From positions 62,001-126,000 of the forward strand of contig CANTFK010000899.1 in the NCBI GenBank assembly GCA_947646735.1: a DNA stretch of 64,000 nucleotides, read 5' to 3'. The stretch comes from Peronospora farinosa (lineage: Eukaryota; Oomycota; Peronosporomycetes; Peronosporales; Peronosporaceae). Shown here piece by piece: positions 52,301-61,792 of this stretch. A program made the position numbers and the translations under genes. The notes beneath the pieces are model-generated. The model saw only the letters and a list, made by a program, of their open reading frames with translations, did not search any database and had not been told where the DNA came from. The first letter of the stretch is position 1. The number at the start of each line of letters is the position of its first letter.

Positions 52301-53166
52301 TGCTTCTGACTTCCCTGCACCCATTCCTCCAAGTAAAATCACTGCTTGATCTTCTCCTGCATCTTGCATACAACGTAGTGCATTCTGTGCAAGTGCAAAC
52401 ACATGTGGTGGTGCATCATTCACTGTATCTTTCTCGTACAATGGAGTTTGTTCCCTGCTTTTACTGTATGCTTGCATATGATCAGGTGTGTAAATAGGCA
52501 ATGGAGTGACGGGATTCACCCCAATTAATACTCGATCCACCCATGTATACACTTGTTCCATACGATATCTTGCTCGTAATATATACAACGTCACATTTTC
52601 CAATTGTTCCGATGTAAACGTTTCCGTTCGTCCGGTATCGCCCTAATATAAAAATGTAATGAAAAAAACCAAACATAATATGATTTTCAACCAAATTGTA
52701 AGAATAAGTACACACAAAAGTACACACAAATTATACACAAAAAACGTACATTTGTAGCCATAAGGGGGACATTACTCAGATCATGAAGTTCCAACGAAAG
52801 CAGCTGTTTTGGATGATGACACACTGGTAATTTAACCAACGGTCGGTCACGTATGACACGTTCTTCACCGTCATCTGTATGAACAACCGTCACGTGCTGC
52901 TCTTTCTCTGCCTCTTCATCATATAAAAAACCAGTGCGTACGATCACAGCAGACGTACAAACGCCACATTCATCTCGTACCCATACAAAATCACCTTCTT
53001 CAATCGATAAAGAACTTGTCTTTTTCTTGCCACCTGTGCGATGTGATAGAGGCGACGCTTGAGATGACGGACGTTCGTCACTACTACTGAGTCGAAAACT
53101 ACTGGGACGTTGTCGTCCGTTGCTGTGATGGCTGCGACGTGAGACGTCTTTGTCCGCTGCACTCAT
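46373..53166 (-). CDS. Class-divergent myosin with MyTH4 and FERM domains
   Basis: A 2,228-residue actin motor from two exons, 53166-52750 and 52642-46373, joined in phase 0 across a 107-bp intron. An SH3-like N-terminal segment (EEGDFVWVRDECGVC) precedes the motor (about 150-905): ATP-binding loop GGMGAGKSEAAK near residue 240, switch I NSSRFAK, switch II LDMVGFENLE. One or two degenerate IQ sites follow (MIQRNMLRGGFRKKS). A long helical, partly acidic tail comes next, then a Ser/His/Gly low-complexity run, a MyTH4 domain (about 1650-1820; LAKKLCWESRAISQSL, then KRDSSIRGWSLFAMC) and a FERM domain (about 1830-2228). MyTH4-FERM myosins move cargo along actin and bind microtubules or membranes; oomycetes have many lineage-specific myosin classes, so no class number is given. 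Confidence 0.92.
48264..48331. repeat. Short tandem repeat inside the myosin gene
   Basis: A 12-bp unit GTGTGTGCTGCC (and a GTGTGTGCTGCTGTTTTCAC variant on each side) is repeated in tandem and encodes the STHGSTHG run of the tail. Length is a multiple of three, so copy changes keep the frame. Confidence 0.85.
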
Positions 53167-53378
53167 AACCTTCCTATGCGACTATGGAGAGGGAATTGCA
53201 ATTTATTACGATGTTGATTGGTTAAAACTCGACTATGAAAAACGACATTTTTAGGTTCAGCGGGACATGGCGGACAGAAAAACTGGCGAAAAAACGTATG
53301 AATTTAGCCAATCGCATCCCGTTTCTAACGGTCCTGTACTATCAAGACTCATTTTTCAAATTTCACTAAAAGCCAACG
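53167..53378. promoter_or_regulatory. Divergent promoter, myosin and thioredoxin
   Basis: A 212-bp gap between opposed starts. It holds an oomycete initiator-like element for the thioredoxin gene and an AATTGCAATTTATTACG stretch on the myosin side. Confidence 0.5.
53347..53363 (+). promoter_or_regulatory. Oomycete-type initiator for thioredoxin
   Basis: ACTCATTTTTCAAATTT closely follows the published oomycete core-promoter consensus GCTCATTYYNCAWTTT, with one mismatch and one extra A, 15-30 bases before the ATG. Distance and match suggest the transcription start. Confidence 0.55.
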
Positions 53379-53696
53379 ATGCCGATAGAAATTCACACGT
53401 CGGAAGACTTTCATGCCGCGATTGCTGGGAAACAAGTGACAGTTGTTCAATTTTCTGCTCCGTGGTGTGGTGGATGCAAAATGGTGGCTCCAAAAGTGAC
53501 GAATTTGATGGAATCTGACTTTCCTCACGTCAAGTTTCTCAAGGTGAGCGCAGAAGAGTTGGAGGATTTCTGTGAAGAGCTTGATGTGGACAGTTTTCCA
53601 ACGTTTCGCGTGTACAAGAATGGTGAAGTGGTGGCGTCATATGTGAGCTCCAAGTTTGAAAAGGTCGAGCAGTTTATCCGCGAGAATGCCGAGTAA
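53379..53696 (+). CDS. TRX: Thioredoxin
   Basis: A 105-residue cytosolic-type thioredoxin that reduces protein disulfides. The active site reads APWCGGCKMVAP, i.e. CGGC in place of the usual CGPC. The cis-proline loop DSFPTFRVYKNGE and the buried Asp region (TVVQFSAPWC, lacking the common D in VDFxA, here Q) are visible. No targeting peptide. The Pro-to-Gly change between the cysteines usually alters redox potential, so substrate preference may differ from standard thioredoxins. Confidence 0.95.
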   Translation: MPIEIHTSEDFHAAIAGKQVTVVQFSAPWCGGCKMVAPKVTNLMESDFPHVKFLKVSAEELEDFCEELDVDSFPTFRVYKNGEVVASYVSSKFEKVEQFIRENAE

Positions 53697-53776
53697 ATTG
53701 GCCATAGGACAATAACTTGTAGCGTTTTTTTAAATAATAACCCATACAATCCCCCTTTGAGCTGGAAAAATGATGT

Positions 53777-54931
53777 CTATAAGAGTGCTACTAGGTCGAG
53801 AAACCCCTTTTGTACCGCCACCTTGGTAGGCGTAAGACCGTCCTTATCAGTTGCATCCAGAGCAGCACCATGCTCAAGTAGAAGTTTGACGCACTCGATG
53901 CGATGCCACTCGACTGCGCAATGCAGAGGCGATCGACGGATCGAAACGATGTTTGGGTCTCCACCAAAGTGCAATAGCACTTGTAAGACATCGGTGTGAC
54001 CATTTGCAGCAGCATAGTAGACTGCAGTACAGCCATCGATGTCGATAATGTTCACGTCTACAAGCTTTTTCTCCAGCAGCAATTGCACAAACGTTGGCTT
54101 GCCTTCCACGGCCGCATAATGAAACGGATGTCGTGCCATTACCTTGTCAACTTGTTCCTGACCGTTTGGATGGAGCGACACGTCATGCTCGACTAGCAGC
54201 TCGAGCATATCCGCCGACCCGTTGCCTGCTGCCTCGTGCCACACCGTCACACCCATCTTGTCTACGACGTATTTGTCCGCTCCATTTCGTAGCATAAAAT
54301 CCACTATTCCTGTAAATCCACCTGCAACTGCTTCATGTAGTGGCGCATGGTTTGTTCGATTGCTCAAATTTACATCGGCATTTGCTTCCTGAACCAAGAA
54401 CTTTACCATTTCCTCGTGTCTGTTTTGACAAGCAATATACACTGCTGTTACACCCATTTCATTTTGTTCATTCACATTAGCACCCGCTTCGATAACAAAG
54501 TAGCGTGCCAAATCCACATAATTCCCTTTGACCGCATACATCAGCGGCGTACGTCCTCTCGTGGTGTGGCAGTCCACCAAGAGACCAAAATTTACCAACA
54601 TACGACAGACGTCCAAGTGTCCGTTAATTGCAGCCTCATGAAGAGGTGTACGTGCATATTTCTTGCGTCCTCCAGCCAAGTGAAACTCTCCAGCTCCAAG
54701 TTGTAACAGCATCTGTACCATCTCACAATGACCTTCACTGGCTGCAAGATGCAGTGCCGTTGCGCGATTGTGGTCTTGATTAAGTTGCAGGTATTCGCTG
54801 CGTTTGTGATCCGCAATACCCTCCAGAGCTGCTGTTAATGCTTTACAATCACCCATTTTGGCATAATGCAGTAACTGACTATCACAATCAAGCCGTTTAT
54901 TGTCCTTCCACTTGGACCGACGCCGCCCCAT
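53777..54931 (-). CDS. Ankyrin-repeat protein
   Basis: A 384-residue protein made almost wholly of about ten ankyrin repeats, e.g. TALHLAASEGHCEMVQMLLQ, TPLHEAAINGHLDVCRMLVN, APLHEAVAGGFTGIVDFMLR, TAVYYAAANGHTDVLQVLLH and SPLHCAVEWHRIECVKLLLE. A basic N-terminus (MGRRRSKWKDNKR) precedes the repeats. There is no catalytic or membrane domain, so the role is protein binding and cannot be specified. It is convergent with the thioredoxin gene, 80 bp away. Confidence 0.92.
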   Translation of the reverse strand: MGRRRSKWKDNKRLDCDSQLLHYAKMGDCKALTAALEGIADHKRSEYLQLNQDHNRATALHLAASEGHCEMVQMLLQLGAGEFHLAGGRKKYARTPLHEAAINGHLDVCRMLVNFGLLVDCHTTRGRTPLMYAVKGNYVDLARYFVIEAGANVNEQNEMGVTAVYIACQNRHEEMVKFLVQEANADVNLSNRTNHAPLHEAVAGGFTGIVDFMLRNGADKYVVDKMGVTVWHEAAGNGSADMLELLVEHDVSLHPNGQEQVDKVMARHPFHYAAVEGKPTFVQLLLEKKLVDVNIIDIDGCTAVYYAAANGHTDVLQVLLHFGGDPNIVSIRRSPLHCAVEWHRIECVKLLLEHGAALDATDKDGLTPTKVAVQKGFLDLVALL

Positions 54932-55140
54932 ATGTAAATTAAGCTACTTATTTATGTGATTAGAAAATCAATGACTAAAATACCTAACACAGTATTTGCT
55001 ACTTATTAATTTCTGGGGTCTTGTTTTACTCGTTTATAGCCTACTTAAAGCCACTTAGTTTAAGGAACTAATAATACGACTAAGAAGTCTAGCCTAATTC
55101 CTTAGAACGAGTAGACTTCTTAGTCAACAAGTGTTCCGCT
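54932..55140. other. AT-rich spacer
   Basis: Contains repeated TTAGTC/ACTTAGT/GACTTCTTAGTC motifs at about 55050-55130. Marks the shift from genes to repetitive DNA. Confidence 0.4.
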
Positions 55141-56160
55141 TTGCAATCTTTGCCGCTTTTTATTCAGAGCGCACGAAGTGCACTAGCCAAAGTCAACGAA
55201 CCTTTGTCTTTCCGCCACGATCTGTGGAAGAGCGTCTCAAGGAGAAGGTTGGTCATAAGGCCCACAGGGCAGGAAGCCACCACACCTGAAGATCTCAAAA
55301 CGCAAAAGGCTCAACGCGAGAGATATCTCGAGCCATGCGTTACCATGCAAAGCCAATATAAGGCACGCTTGGCAAATCAAGCACGTGGTACGTTGTTGCC
55401 TGCCATGAAAGGCATACCCATCTTCCTCCTTGCAGGAGAGACGAGAGATGAAGAAGACAATACTTTCATTCGCTGGGTGCATCGAGCGCATCTTCCTCCT
55501 TGCAGGAGAGACGAGAGATGAAGAAGACAACACTTTCATTCGCTGGGTGCATCGAGCGCCCAGCGGCGACTCAGTAGCATGAAGGCTCTTGGAGCTAGTG
55601 CCAGTGTGGCGGACGTTCGACTCAACCGTGAACGTCGCTATGATGAAGCAAAGCGGAAGGACCGAGGCCAGCTGCGATCGACACGATCGCAATATATGCC
55701 TGTTGTTCAGCACCCAAGTGCTTCGGCTATGCCTGTAGCCGCAAGTTTACAGCAAACGATAAGGAAATTAAATCATACAAAGCCTTCGCCGCAAGCTCGC
55801 TCGCTCTCAATATTACTGTTGAGAAGCGCCGTGGATCACAAGTGGGCCCTGGCTGCGATGTTCAAAAAAAGTCCGCGGCGTACGAGCAAACTTGCCGCAA
55901 AGGATCTCATAATCCCATGAGCTTTCAGACTCAGGATACCCTCGCCACTTTATCAGATACTGTATTGTCCATGGCGATGACGCTTCTGGAGAAGTTTCTT
56001 CGCATGAAACTGAAGGTTCCCTTGCTCATCAAGCAACGCCGGCGGAGGCCGGTACATCGGTGACAGCTCTCGCTGAGCTGGTTTACGAAGTGAACTGTCT
56101 CCGTGAAACGATATCTCCGACGCAATGCAAGTTAAGCACGATGGAGAGTCGTTCTTAGGC
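55141..56160 (+). pseudogene. Repetitive coding-like remnants, unidentified
   Basis: Two plus-strand frames (55141-55521, 126 codons; 55579-55920, 113 codons) with Arg/Gln/Ser-rich, biased composition (ADVRLNRERRYDEAKRKDR). Neither has a recognisable domain or signal peptide, and a 70-bp tandem duplication spans their junction and shifts the frame. A long antisense frame also exists (55237-55713). Most likely a decayed repeat or retroelement gag-like piece; a real fast-evolving gene cannot be excluded. Confidence 0.25.
55421..55560. repeat. 70-bp tandem duplication
   Basis: 55421-55490 and 55491-55560 are identical but for one base (TACT/CACT). Seventy is not a multiple of three, so the copy shifts any frame read across it. 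Confidence 0.95.
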
Positions 56161-57041
56161 GATTGAACAGAGGCAATATCGATTAGAGGGTTAGCTGGGC
56201 GTCCTGATAAGGATGTTACTGCGGCGAAGTAAATTTTATAAAATGTTATGATAAGATTTTAACCCACTAACTGTGCCGGATTGCCGACTGTCGGAGAAGG
56301 TACCCCCATGCCGCGTATAGACCTTCTCTCACCTTGTGTACCCGCCGGCTGGCGGGTTGTATCCTTCGGAAGACTTGGTGAGGATGTAGACGTCTGCCTG
56401 AGAGAGGTAGACCTGGGGGGCCTGGAGTGGATATGCTTCACTCGGTGGGATGGTAGGTGGCCACACGGTTGACCTCGTCGAGAGTGGACATAGAACCAAA
56501 TTCTTCAGGGAGCTTGTCGTCACTGGACTTTTCCTTGTTGTTTCAGGGGTGTTAACCACCTGACCTTAACTTTTCTCCCGGACCGTGAGGTGAGGGAGAC
56601 CGCTTTCGATAGCGGGTCTTTAAGGGGGGGGGGGGTTATATTCGCACTTGAACTTCGTTACACGACTGTCTTTACGGGGGGCCAAAATATGTCCCCACCG
56701 GAACAGATGAGTAGTTTCAAACAAGTTTATAAGAGCGACGAAGTCGTGCCACGTGGGTTCATCTCGCACTTGAGTAAAACCACATGACTGTTTTTAACGG
56801 GGAGCAAAATATGTCCTTTTCCCGGAACAGACGTGTGGTCAGACTTGGATTCTTCCAAGCGTGACGAAGAGGTGCCAAGTAGATCGCAAATTGATTAATA
56901 TTCAATATAGTCCTATCCTTTTAACTCTTTTACTCTATCCTTGCCTGAAACTCGATTCCTTGTGTTGACTGGTCAGGAGTGGCTGAACCTTGAGGACCCC
57001 GGTCTAACGATGAGGGACCCAGGTCTACCGAAGACCGAGAG
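56161..57041. other. Non-coding repetitive stretch before the retroelement
   Basis: No gene. Features seen: a perfect hairpin ACCCGCCGGCTGGCGGGT (56340-56357), a run of about 12 G at roughly 56623-56634, two imperfect direct copies with a period near 122 bp (beginning about 56643 and 56765, each CGCACTTGA...CAAAATATGTCC...CGGAACAGA), and a short direct repeat GA(G)GACCC-GGTCTA-CGA at about 56993-57031. Looks like old LTR or satellite-like debris. Confidence 0.4.
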
Positions 57042-57357
57042 CGTAATGGGGCAACCTATTACATGAGTAGTTATAGGATTAACACATAATTACATAAGTA
57101 GGCATAGGGCAGTATCCGATTAGCGGATACTGCGCGTCATTTTATTATTGGTGTATTAATGGGGTGCTAGACCCAATAATTAGCCAATAATAAATTGACT
57201 TCCATATTGAGTGGTTCCCATGATCTAGGGAACATATTCGCACTCATTGCGAATCAAAACAAAACAAAAATAAAACAGAGTTATATTTGAGCTAATTAAG
57301 AGCGCTTCCTCAACGCCCTATTAGTGTAAGACGGTAACGGGTTCTTATCCCGTTACA
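57042..57357 (+). repeat. 5' LTR of left element
   Basis: About 316 bp, ending CCGTTACA, with the first bases mutated (CGTAATGG for TGTAATAG). It differs more from the other LTRs than those do from each other. Confidence 0.8.
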
Positions 57358-57543
57358 CCTGGTAGCACTTCGTAGTCCTTCCAATGACCAGATTCGAGAT
57401 GATGGTTCCAGCGGTCTCGCTGGAGCATTCTGGCTTCCCACGTCTCACCTCGGTGGTGTGGCAGGTACTACATCTCCTCGCGGCGGTGTCTGGTGAAACT
57501 ATTGTGACGTTGCTGCTGAGCACAGCGACGTCCGATGGTTAAC

Positions 57544-57665
57544 GTGCCGCCATCCAAGCCTTTATGGTGCGCGAGCTCGCCGAAGCGAATCGGCGTGTAT
57601 TGACTCCCTCGCGCACTTCGCACCATGACGCTATCAAGATGGAGACGTCAACGTACTCCGGATGT
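57544..57665 (+). pseudogene. Gag-leader remnant
   Basis: Reads FMVRELAEANRRVLTPS and IKMETSTYSG, a gag N-terminal-like segment, ending at an internal deletion. A separate short frame (57384-57542) precedes it. Confidence 0.4.
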
Positions 57666-57675
57666 AACCTGACGA

Positions 57676-58192
57676 GAAAAATTATCCGGTACACGACAAG
57701 GAACTTTTGGCTATGCGTTACGCGCTAATCAAGTTTAGAGTATATTTGCTCGGCGAAAAGATGTTTTCTATCTACACAGATCACGCATCATTGCGTACCG
57801 CCGTCAAGAGTCCTCACTTGTACCAGCGTATGGAACGGTGGTTGTCATTTTTTGCCGAGTATAACTTTGTGGTGCATTACAAGCCTGGCAAGAATAACAT
57901 TCTCGCTGACGCGCTTTCTCGTCGTCCTGATTACGATCCTTGGCGCGATATGGGTCATCAAACGGAGTGTGTTGATGACGACGAAGATATCTGTGCGTGT
58001 TGTATTGAGCTGGGGCTTAATGCGATGATTTCGACCCCCGTGCTTTCGATCCGAACTCAGATCGCTGAATCCTACGCGAATGATTCCTTCTATGCAGGAA
58101 TCATCAACTATCTCAGGGACCCGAGCGAAAAATTACTCGCGAAGTTGATGAAACCAACACGCGACATTACGCGCTTGACGGTCCGTTGCTGA
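57676..58192 (+). pseudogene. RNase H and start of integrase, left copy
   Basis: Reads YPVHDKELLAMRYALIKFRV, IYTDHASLRTAV, YKPGKNNILADALSRRPDYD: the C-terminal half of Ty3 RNase H and its connection to integrase. Around 58166 a 10-bp deletion relative to the right copy breaks the frame, and it stops soon after. Translation from an ATG would start only at 57707, so no functional product is expected. Confidence 0.85.
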
Positions 58193-59236
58193 CGTACACG
58201 ATGGACGTCTTTGATTCCCCGCGTGTCGTCATCCCTGCTGATGACGACCTTCGACCCCGATTGTTTTATGAATTCCACGACAGCTTAGCTGGCGGACACC
58301 TGTGTCGCGAAATGACGTTTGCGGCTATTTCTCGCGTATTTTTCTGGCCGCGAATGTATAGGTACATCCAGAAATGGGTGTGCTCCTGTGAACCTGTCAG
58401 CGTGTGAAGCCCGCGCCGTCTTCACAAGCCTCATTGCGTCCGCTTCCAATTGCTACGAATGCCTTGCGCTCAGTCAGTATGGGATTAATCTTTGTACTTC
58501 CACCGGATGAACAGAAACGCACGGGCGTATTGGTTCTAGTGGATCGATTCAGCAAAATGGTGCATTTTGCTCCGGTCTCCGCCAACATTACGGCGGAGAC
58601 GACAGCGAAGATCTTCATTGATCTTATCTTCAGGAATCATGTCTTGCCAGAATCTATTGTTTCGGACCGTGACCCGCGTTTCACTTCGGCTTTCTGGGCC
58701 GAATTATCCAGCTATTAAGCACGCGGTTGCTTATGTCTACGGCGGCCTATCCATAGACGGATGGGCAAACGGAGCGTGTGAACAGAGTGCTCGAAGATGT
58801 CTTACACAATTATGCAACATCGTTCTCGTCATGGAGTTCGTTTCTTCCATGTGCAGAGTTTGCAATCAACAATGCTGTCCATGCGTCAAACGGGTCGACG
58901 CCCCTTTTCGTTAACAACGCGAGGCATCCTCTCGTTCCGGCGCTACTTGCTCTCTCAGCTTCAGAGCGCCCTGTCTCAAAGTTTGGTGGGGAAGTATCTA
59001 CGGATGGAATTGCGCCGAAACTATTGATGATTGGTTACGATGAGAATAAGGTTGCTGTCGATGCACCTAATACTGGTAATTTTGTGGCCAACGGCATATC
59101 GACTCCTGACGCGATGCTTTCCATCGCGTCTCCCGTTGATAATTTTGCTCCAAAAGAAAATACGTCGCCTGTAAGTTCGGCTGCAGTAACCGAATTTCTG
59201 CTATTACGACAAGAAATCTGCGCGTTTTGTACGTGA
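58186..59236 (+). pseudogene. Integrase, left copy, broken
   Basis: Zinc-binding half (FHDSLAGGHLCREMTFAAI, then CSCEP followed by a shift and stop), catalytic core (VLVDRFSKMVHFAPVSANI, VSDRDPRFTSAFW), then stop codons near ELSSY and before TDGQTERV, and a last segment (VLEDVLHNYATSFSSWSSFL, FAINNAVHASNGSTP). The position of the first catalytic Asp (normally MDFI) is Gly (SMGLIFVLPPD). Frames change at least twice. Confidence 0.85.
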
Positions 59237-59297
59237 TGCATTACAAGAGGCAGTCGACAAGCAAAAGGAGAATGCAGACAGAAGAGGTCGAAAGAAT

Positions 59298-60077
59298 ATG
59301 TTGATATTTCGCGACGGTGACAGAGTATTGTTATCAACTAGTGGATTGCCGAACACCTCAGTGACGAATTTGGGTGCTAATAAGTTAGCACCAAGATATA
59401 TTGGCTCATTTCTGGTTGTTAAGGTGCATGTTGACGCTTACACGCTAGACATACCTACATCTATGCGTTTGCACCTGACGTTCTATGTAGGGCGCCTCAA
59501 GGCTTACCTACCGGCGGATCTCCCTTCGAATCTCCCCCGCTCTTCTGTGCCGGCTCAAAATCCGACATCCCTTGACGATGACGCTGACGACGACTGGGAC
59601 CAAGTTCTGCCCGAACGCGTGCAGACTCGATCTGCTGAGGTCCTCCGAACGCAGTTGTCTCAAGTTGACGTAGGCGCTCAACCAGTACCATCTGCTCACG
59701 TCGAGTCCGCTCAGCAGCCTCAGTCGCAGCATCCGCACGATCTTGAGCTCTCTCAGCCATCTTGCGAGCATCAAGTAGGGCATTCTTCGATTCCTCGGCT
59801 TCAGCGCGAAGTAGGCGCAGCGCATCATTCGATTGTACAGGCGCCCGATTACGAGAATCGGCGCTCATCACCAGAGGTCTTCCGTCGTGATGCTCCTCCT
59901 CCCTTAGTTAATGCATCGGGTGCGCGACGTTGTATTGTCGAAAGAATTGTCGATCACGAGGATCACAAGCCCCAGGCGCCGAGTAATAACTCGGCGCTCA
60001 TGAAGAAGCATGTCGAGAAACATTACAGGGTTCGCTGGTTGGGATATTCGCCGGCGGACGATACATGGGAACCTTGA
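59298..60077 (+). pseudogene. Integrase C-terminus with chromodomain, left copy
   Basis: A 259-codon open stretch: GPY/F-like module (GDRVLLSTSG, KLAPRYIGSFLVVKVH), an acidic Gln/Pro linker, then a chromodomain (YRVRWLGYSPADDTWEP) that would bind modified histone tails and guide insertion. A TGA directly after WEP cuts the chromodomain helix, which continues in frame as MLAQDVPDVVEDYES (60081 on). Confidence 0.85.
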
Positions 60078-60305
60078 AGTATGCTGGCTCAGGATGTACC
60101 AGACGTGGTCGAGGATTACGAATCGCGTAGGAAGACGGCTATTGCGAGTGATGCTGCCGATTCCATCCCCAATCTCGCGAGCCGTGATGCTCGCGAACAA
60201 CAGAACTTTGACGACGAGTTCCCGAGCGATTCCGAGGTTTATTATGAGGCTCGAGAAAACTTGGATGGCATTTGCGACTATGTGGGATGCCATAGCGAAT
60301 CGAAT

Positions 60306-60378
60306 TTGGCGCACGTGGGGATCGAACCAGCGACATCACGATCAAGAGCTCATTGGTAAACCACTGCACCAACGGAAT
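60306..60378 (-). other. tRNA-like segment with A and B boxes, left copy
   Basis: On the minus strand: box A TGGTGCAGTGG (60371-60361), box B GGTTCGATCC (60328-60319), 43 bases apart, ending CGTGCGCCA. The arms do not fold into a good cloverleaf (no acceptor pairing), so it is not a working tRNA gene but a tRNA-derived or SINE-like piece. Identical in the right copy. Confidence 0.55.
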
Positions 60379-60672
60379 GATAGCGAATGAAGAGTTTCGG
60401 TATGAGTTCTCGCAATTCTGGATGATTAGCGCCGATAAAACTGTATAGAGTACGCGGGATCAAATGTGTGTTCGTGACTCGCGGTGTCTGCTCCCTGTAG
60501 ATCGTACGGTTGATGTCGCCAGATATATCCTTGCGTGCGCGGCCAGGGTCATACTGCTCAGTTGTGTGTCACTGAGCAGGTTCGAGGTTGTGTCGCTGCA
60601 TTTTCGGTGAAAAGGATCATTTTTATGTTATGTGCTTAAGTTGTAGTAAGCATAACATAAAGAGGAGGGTGA

Positions 60673-60880
60673 TGTAATAGGGAAACCTATTACATGAGTA
60701 GTTATAGGGATAACACATAATTACATAAGTAGGCATAGGGCAGTATTTGATTAGCGGATACTGCGCGTCATTTTATTATTGGTTTATTAATGAGGTGCTA
60801 GACCCAATAATTAGCCAATAATAAATTGACTTCCATATTGAGTGGCTCCCATGATCTAGGGAAAATATTCGCACTACTGC
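60673..60880 (+). repeat. 3' LTR of left element, truncated
   Basis: Starts TGTAATAGGGAAACC and matches the LTR for about 200 bp, then meets the end of the inverted LTR. Confidence 0.85.
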
Positions 60881-61197
60881 TGTAACGAGCTAAGAACCCG
60901 TTACCGTCTTACACTAATAGGGCGTTGAGCAAGCGCTCTTAATTAGCTCAAATATAACTCTGTTTTATTTTCGTTTGTGTTTTGATTCGCAATGAGTGCG
61001 AATATGTTCCCTAGATCGTGGGAGCCACTCAATATGGAAGTCAATTTATTATTGGCTAATTATTGGGTCTAGCACCTCATTAATACACCAATAATAAAAT
61101 GACGCGCAGTATCCGCTAATCAAATACTGCCCTATGCCTACTTATGTAATTATGTGTTATCCCTATAACTACTCATGTAATAGGTTTCCCTATTACA
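60881..61197 (-). repeat. Complete LTR of the right, inverted element
   Basis: 317 bp, TGTAATAG...GTTACA when read on the minus strand; abuts the truncated left LTR without any spacer. Confidence 0.85.
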
Positions 61198-61493
61198 TCA
61201 CCCTCCTCTTTATGTTATGCTTACTACAACTTAAGCACATAACATAAAAATGATCCTTTTCACCGAAAATGCAGCGACACAACCTCGAACCTGCTCAGTG
61301 ACACACAACTGAGCAGTATGACCCTGGCCGCGCACGCAAGGATATATCTGGCGACATCAACCGTACGATCTACAGGGAGCAGACACCGCGAGTCACGAAC
61401 ACACATTTGATCCCGCGTACTCTATACAGTTTTATCGGCGCTAATCATCCAGAATTGCGAGAACTCATACCGAAACTCTTCATTCGCTATCAT

Positions 61494-61564
61494 TCCGTTG
61501 GTGCAGTGGTTTACCAATGAGCTCTTGATCGTGATGTCGCTGGTTCGATCCCCACGTGCGCCAA
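61494..61564 (+). other. tRNA-like segment, right copy
   Basis: Box A at 61499-61509 and box B at 61542-61551, mirror of the left-arm segment. Ends GTGCGCCA. Confidence 0.5.
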
Positions 61565-61792
61565 ATTCGATTCGCTATGGCATCCCACATAGTCGCAAAT
61601 GCCATCCAAGTTTTCTCGAGCCTCATAATAAACCTCGGAATCGCTCGGGAACTCGTCGTCAAAGTTCTGTTGTTCGCGAGCATCACGGCTCGCGAGATTG
61701 GGGATGGAATCGGCAGCATCACTCGCAATAGCCGTCTTCCTACGCGATTCATAATCCTCGACCACGTCTGGTACATCCTGAGCCAGCATACT

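Larger units (their letters stand above)
57042..60880 (+). mobile_element. Ty3/gypsy chromodomain LTR element, left copy (defective)
   Basis: A 5' LTR (57042-57357), a gag-leader scrap, RNase H, integrase, a GPY/F-like and chromodomain ORF, and a 3' LTR cut off after 208 bp. Most of gag, all of protease and the polymerase part of reverse transcriptase are missing: the KMETSTYSG gag start runs almost directly into the VHDKELLAMRYAL RNase H start. It cannot move by itself. The gene order integrase then chromodomain after RNase H places it in Ty3/gypsy chromoviruses. The second copy lies inverted to the right. Confidence 0.9.

Noticed and set aside
55141..55521. Possible RXLR-type effector
   Set aside because: No signal peptide and no proper RXLR-EER pair; an Arg-rich stretch alone is not enough.
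60306..60378. Functional tRNA gene
   Set aside because: Box A and box B are good, but acceptor, anticodon and T stems do not pair.
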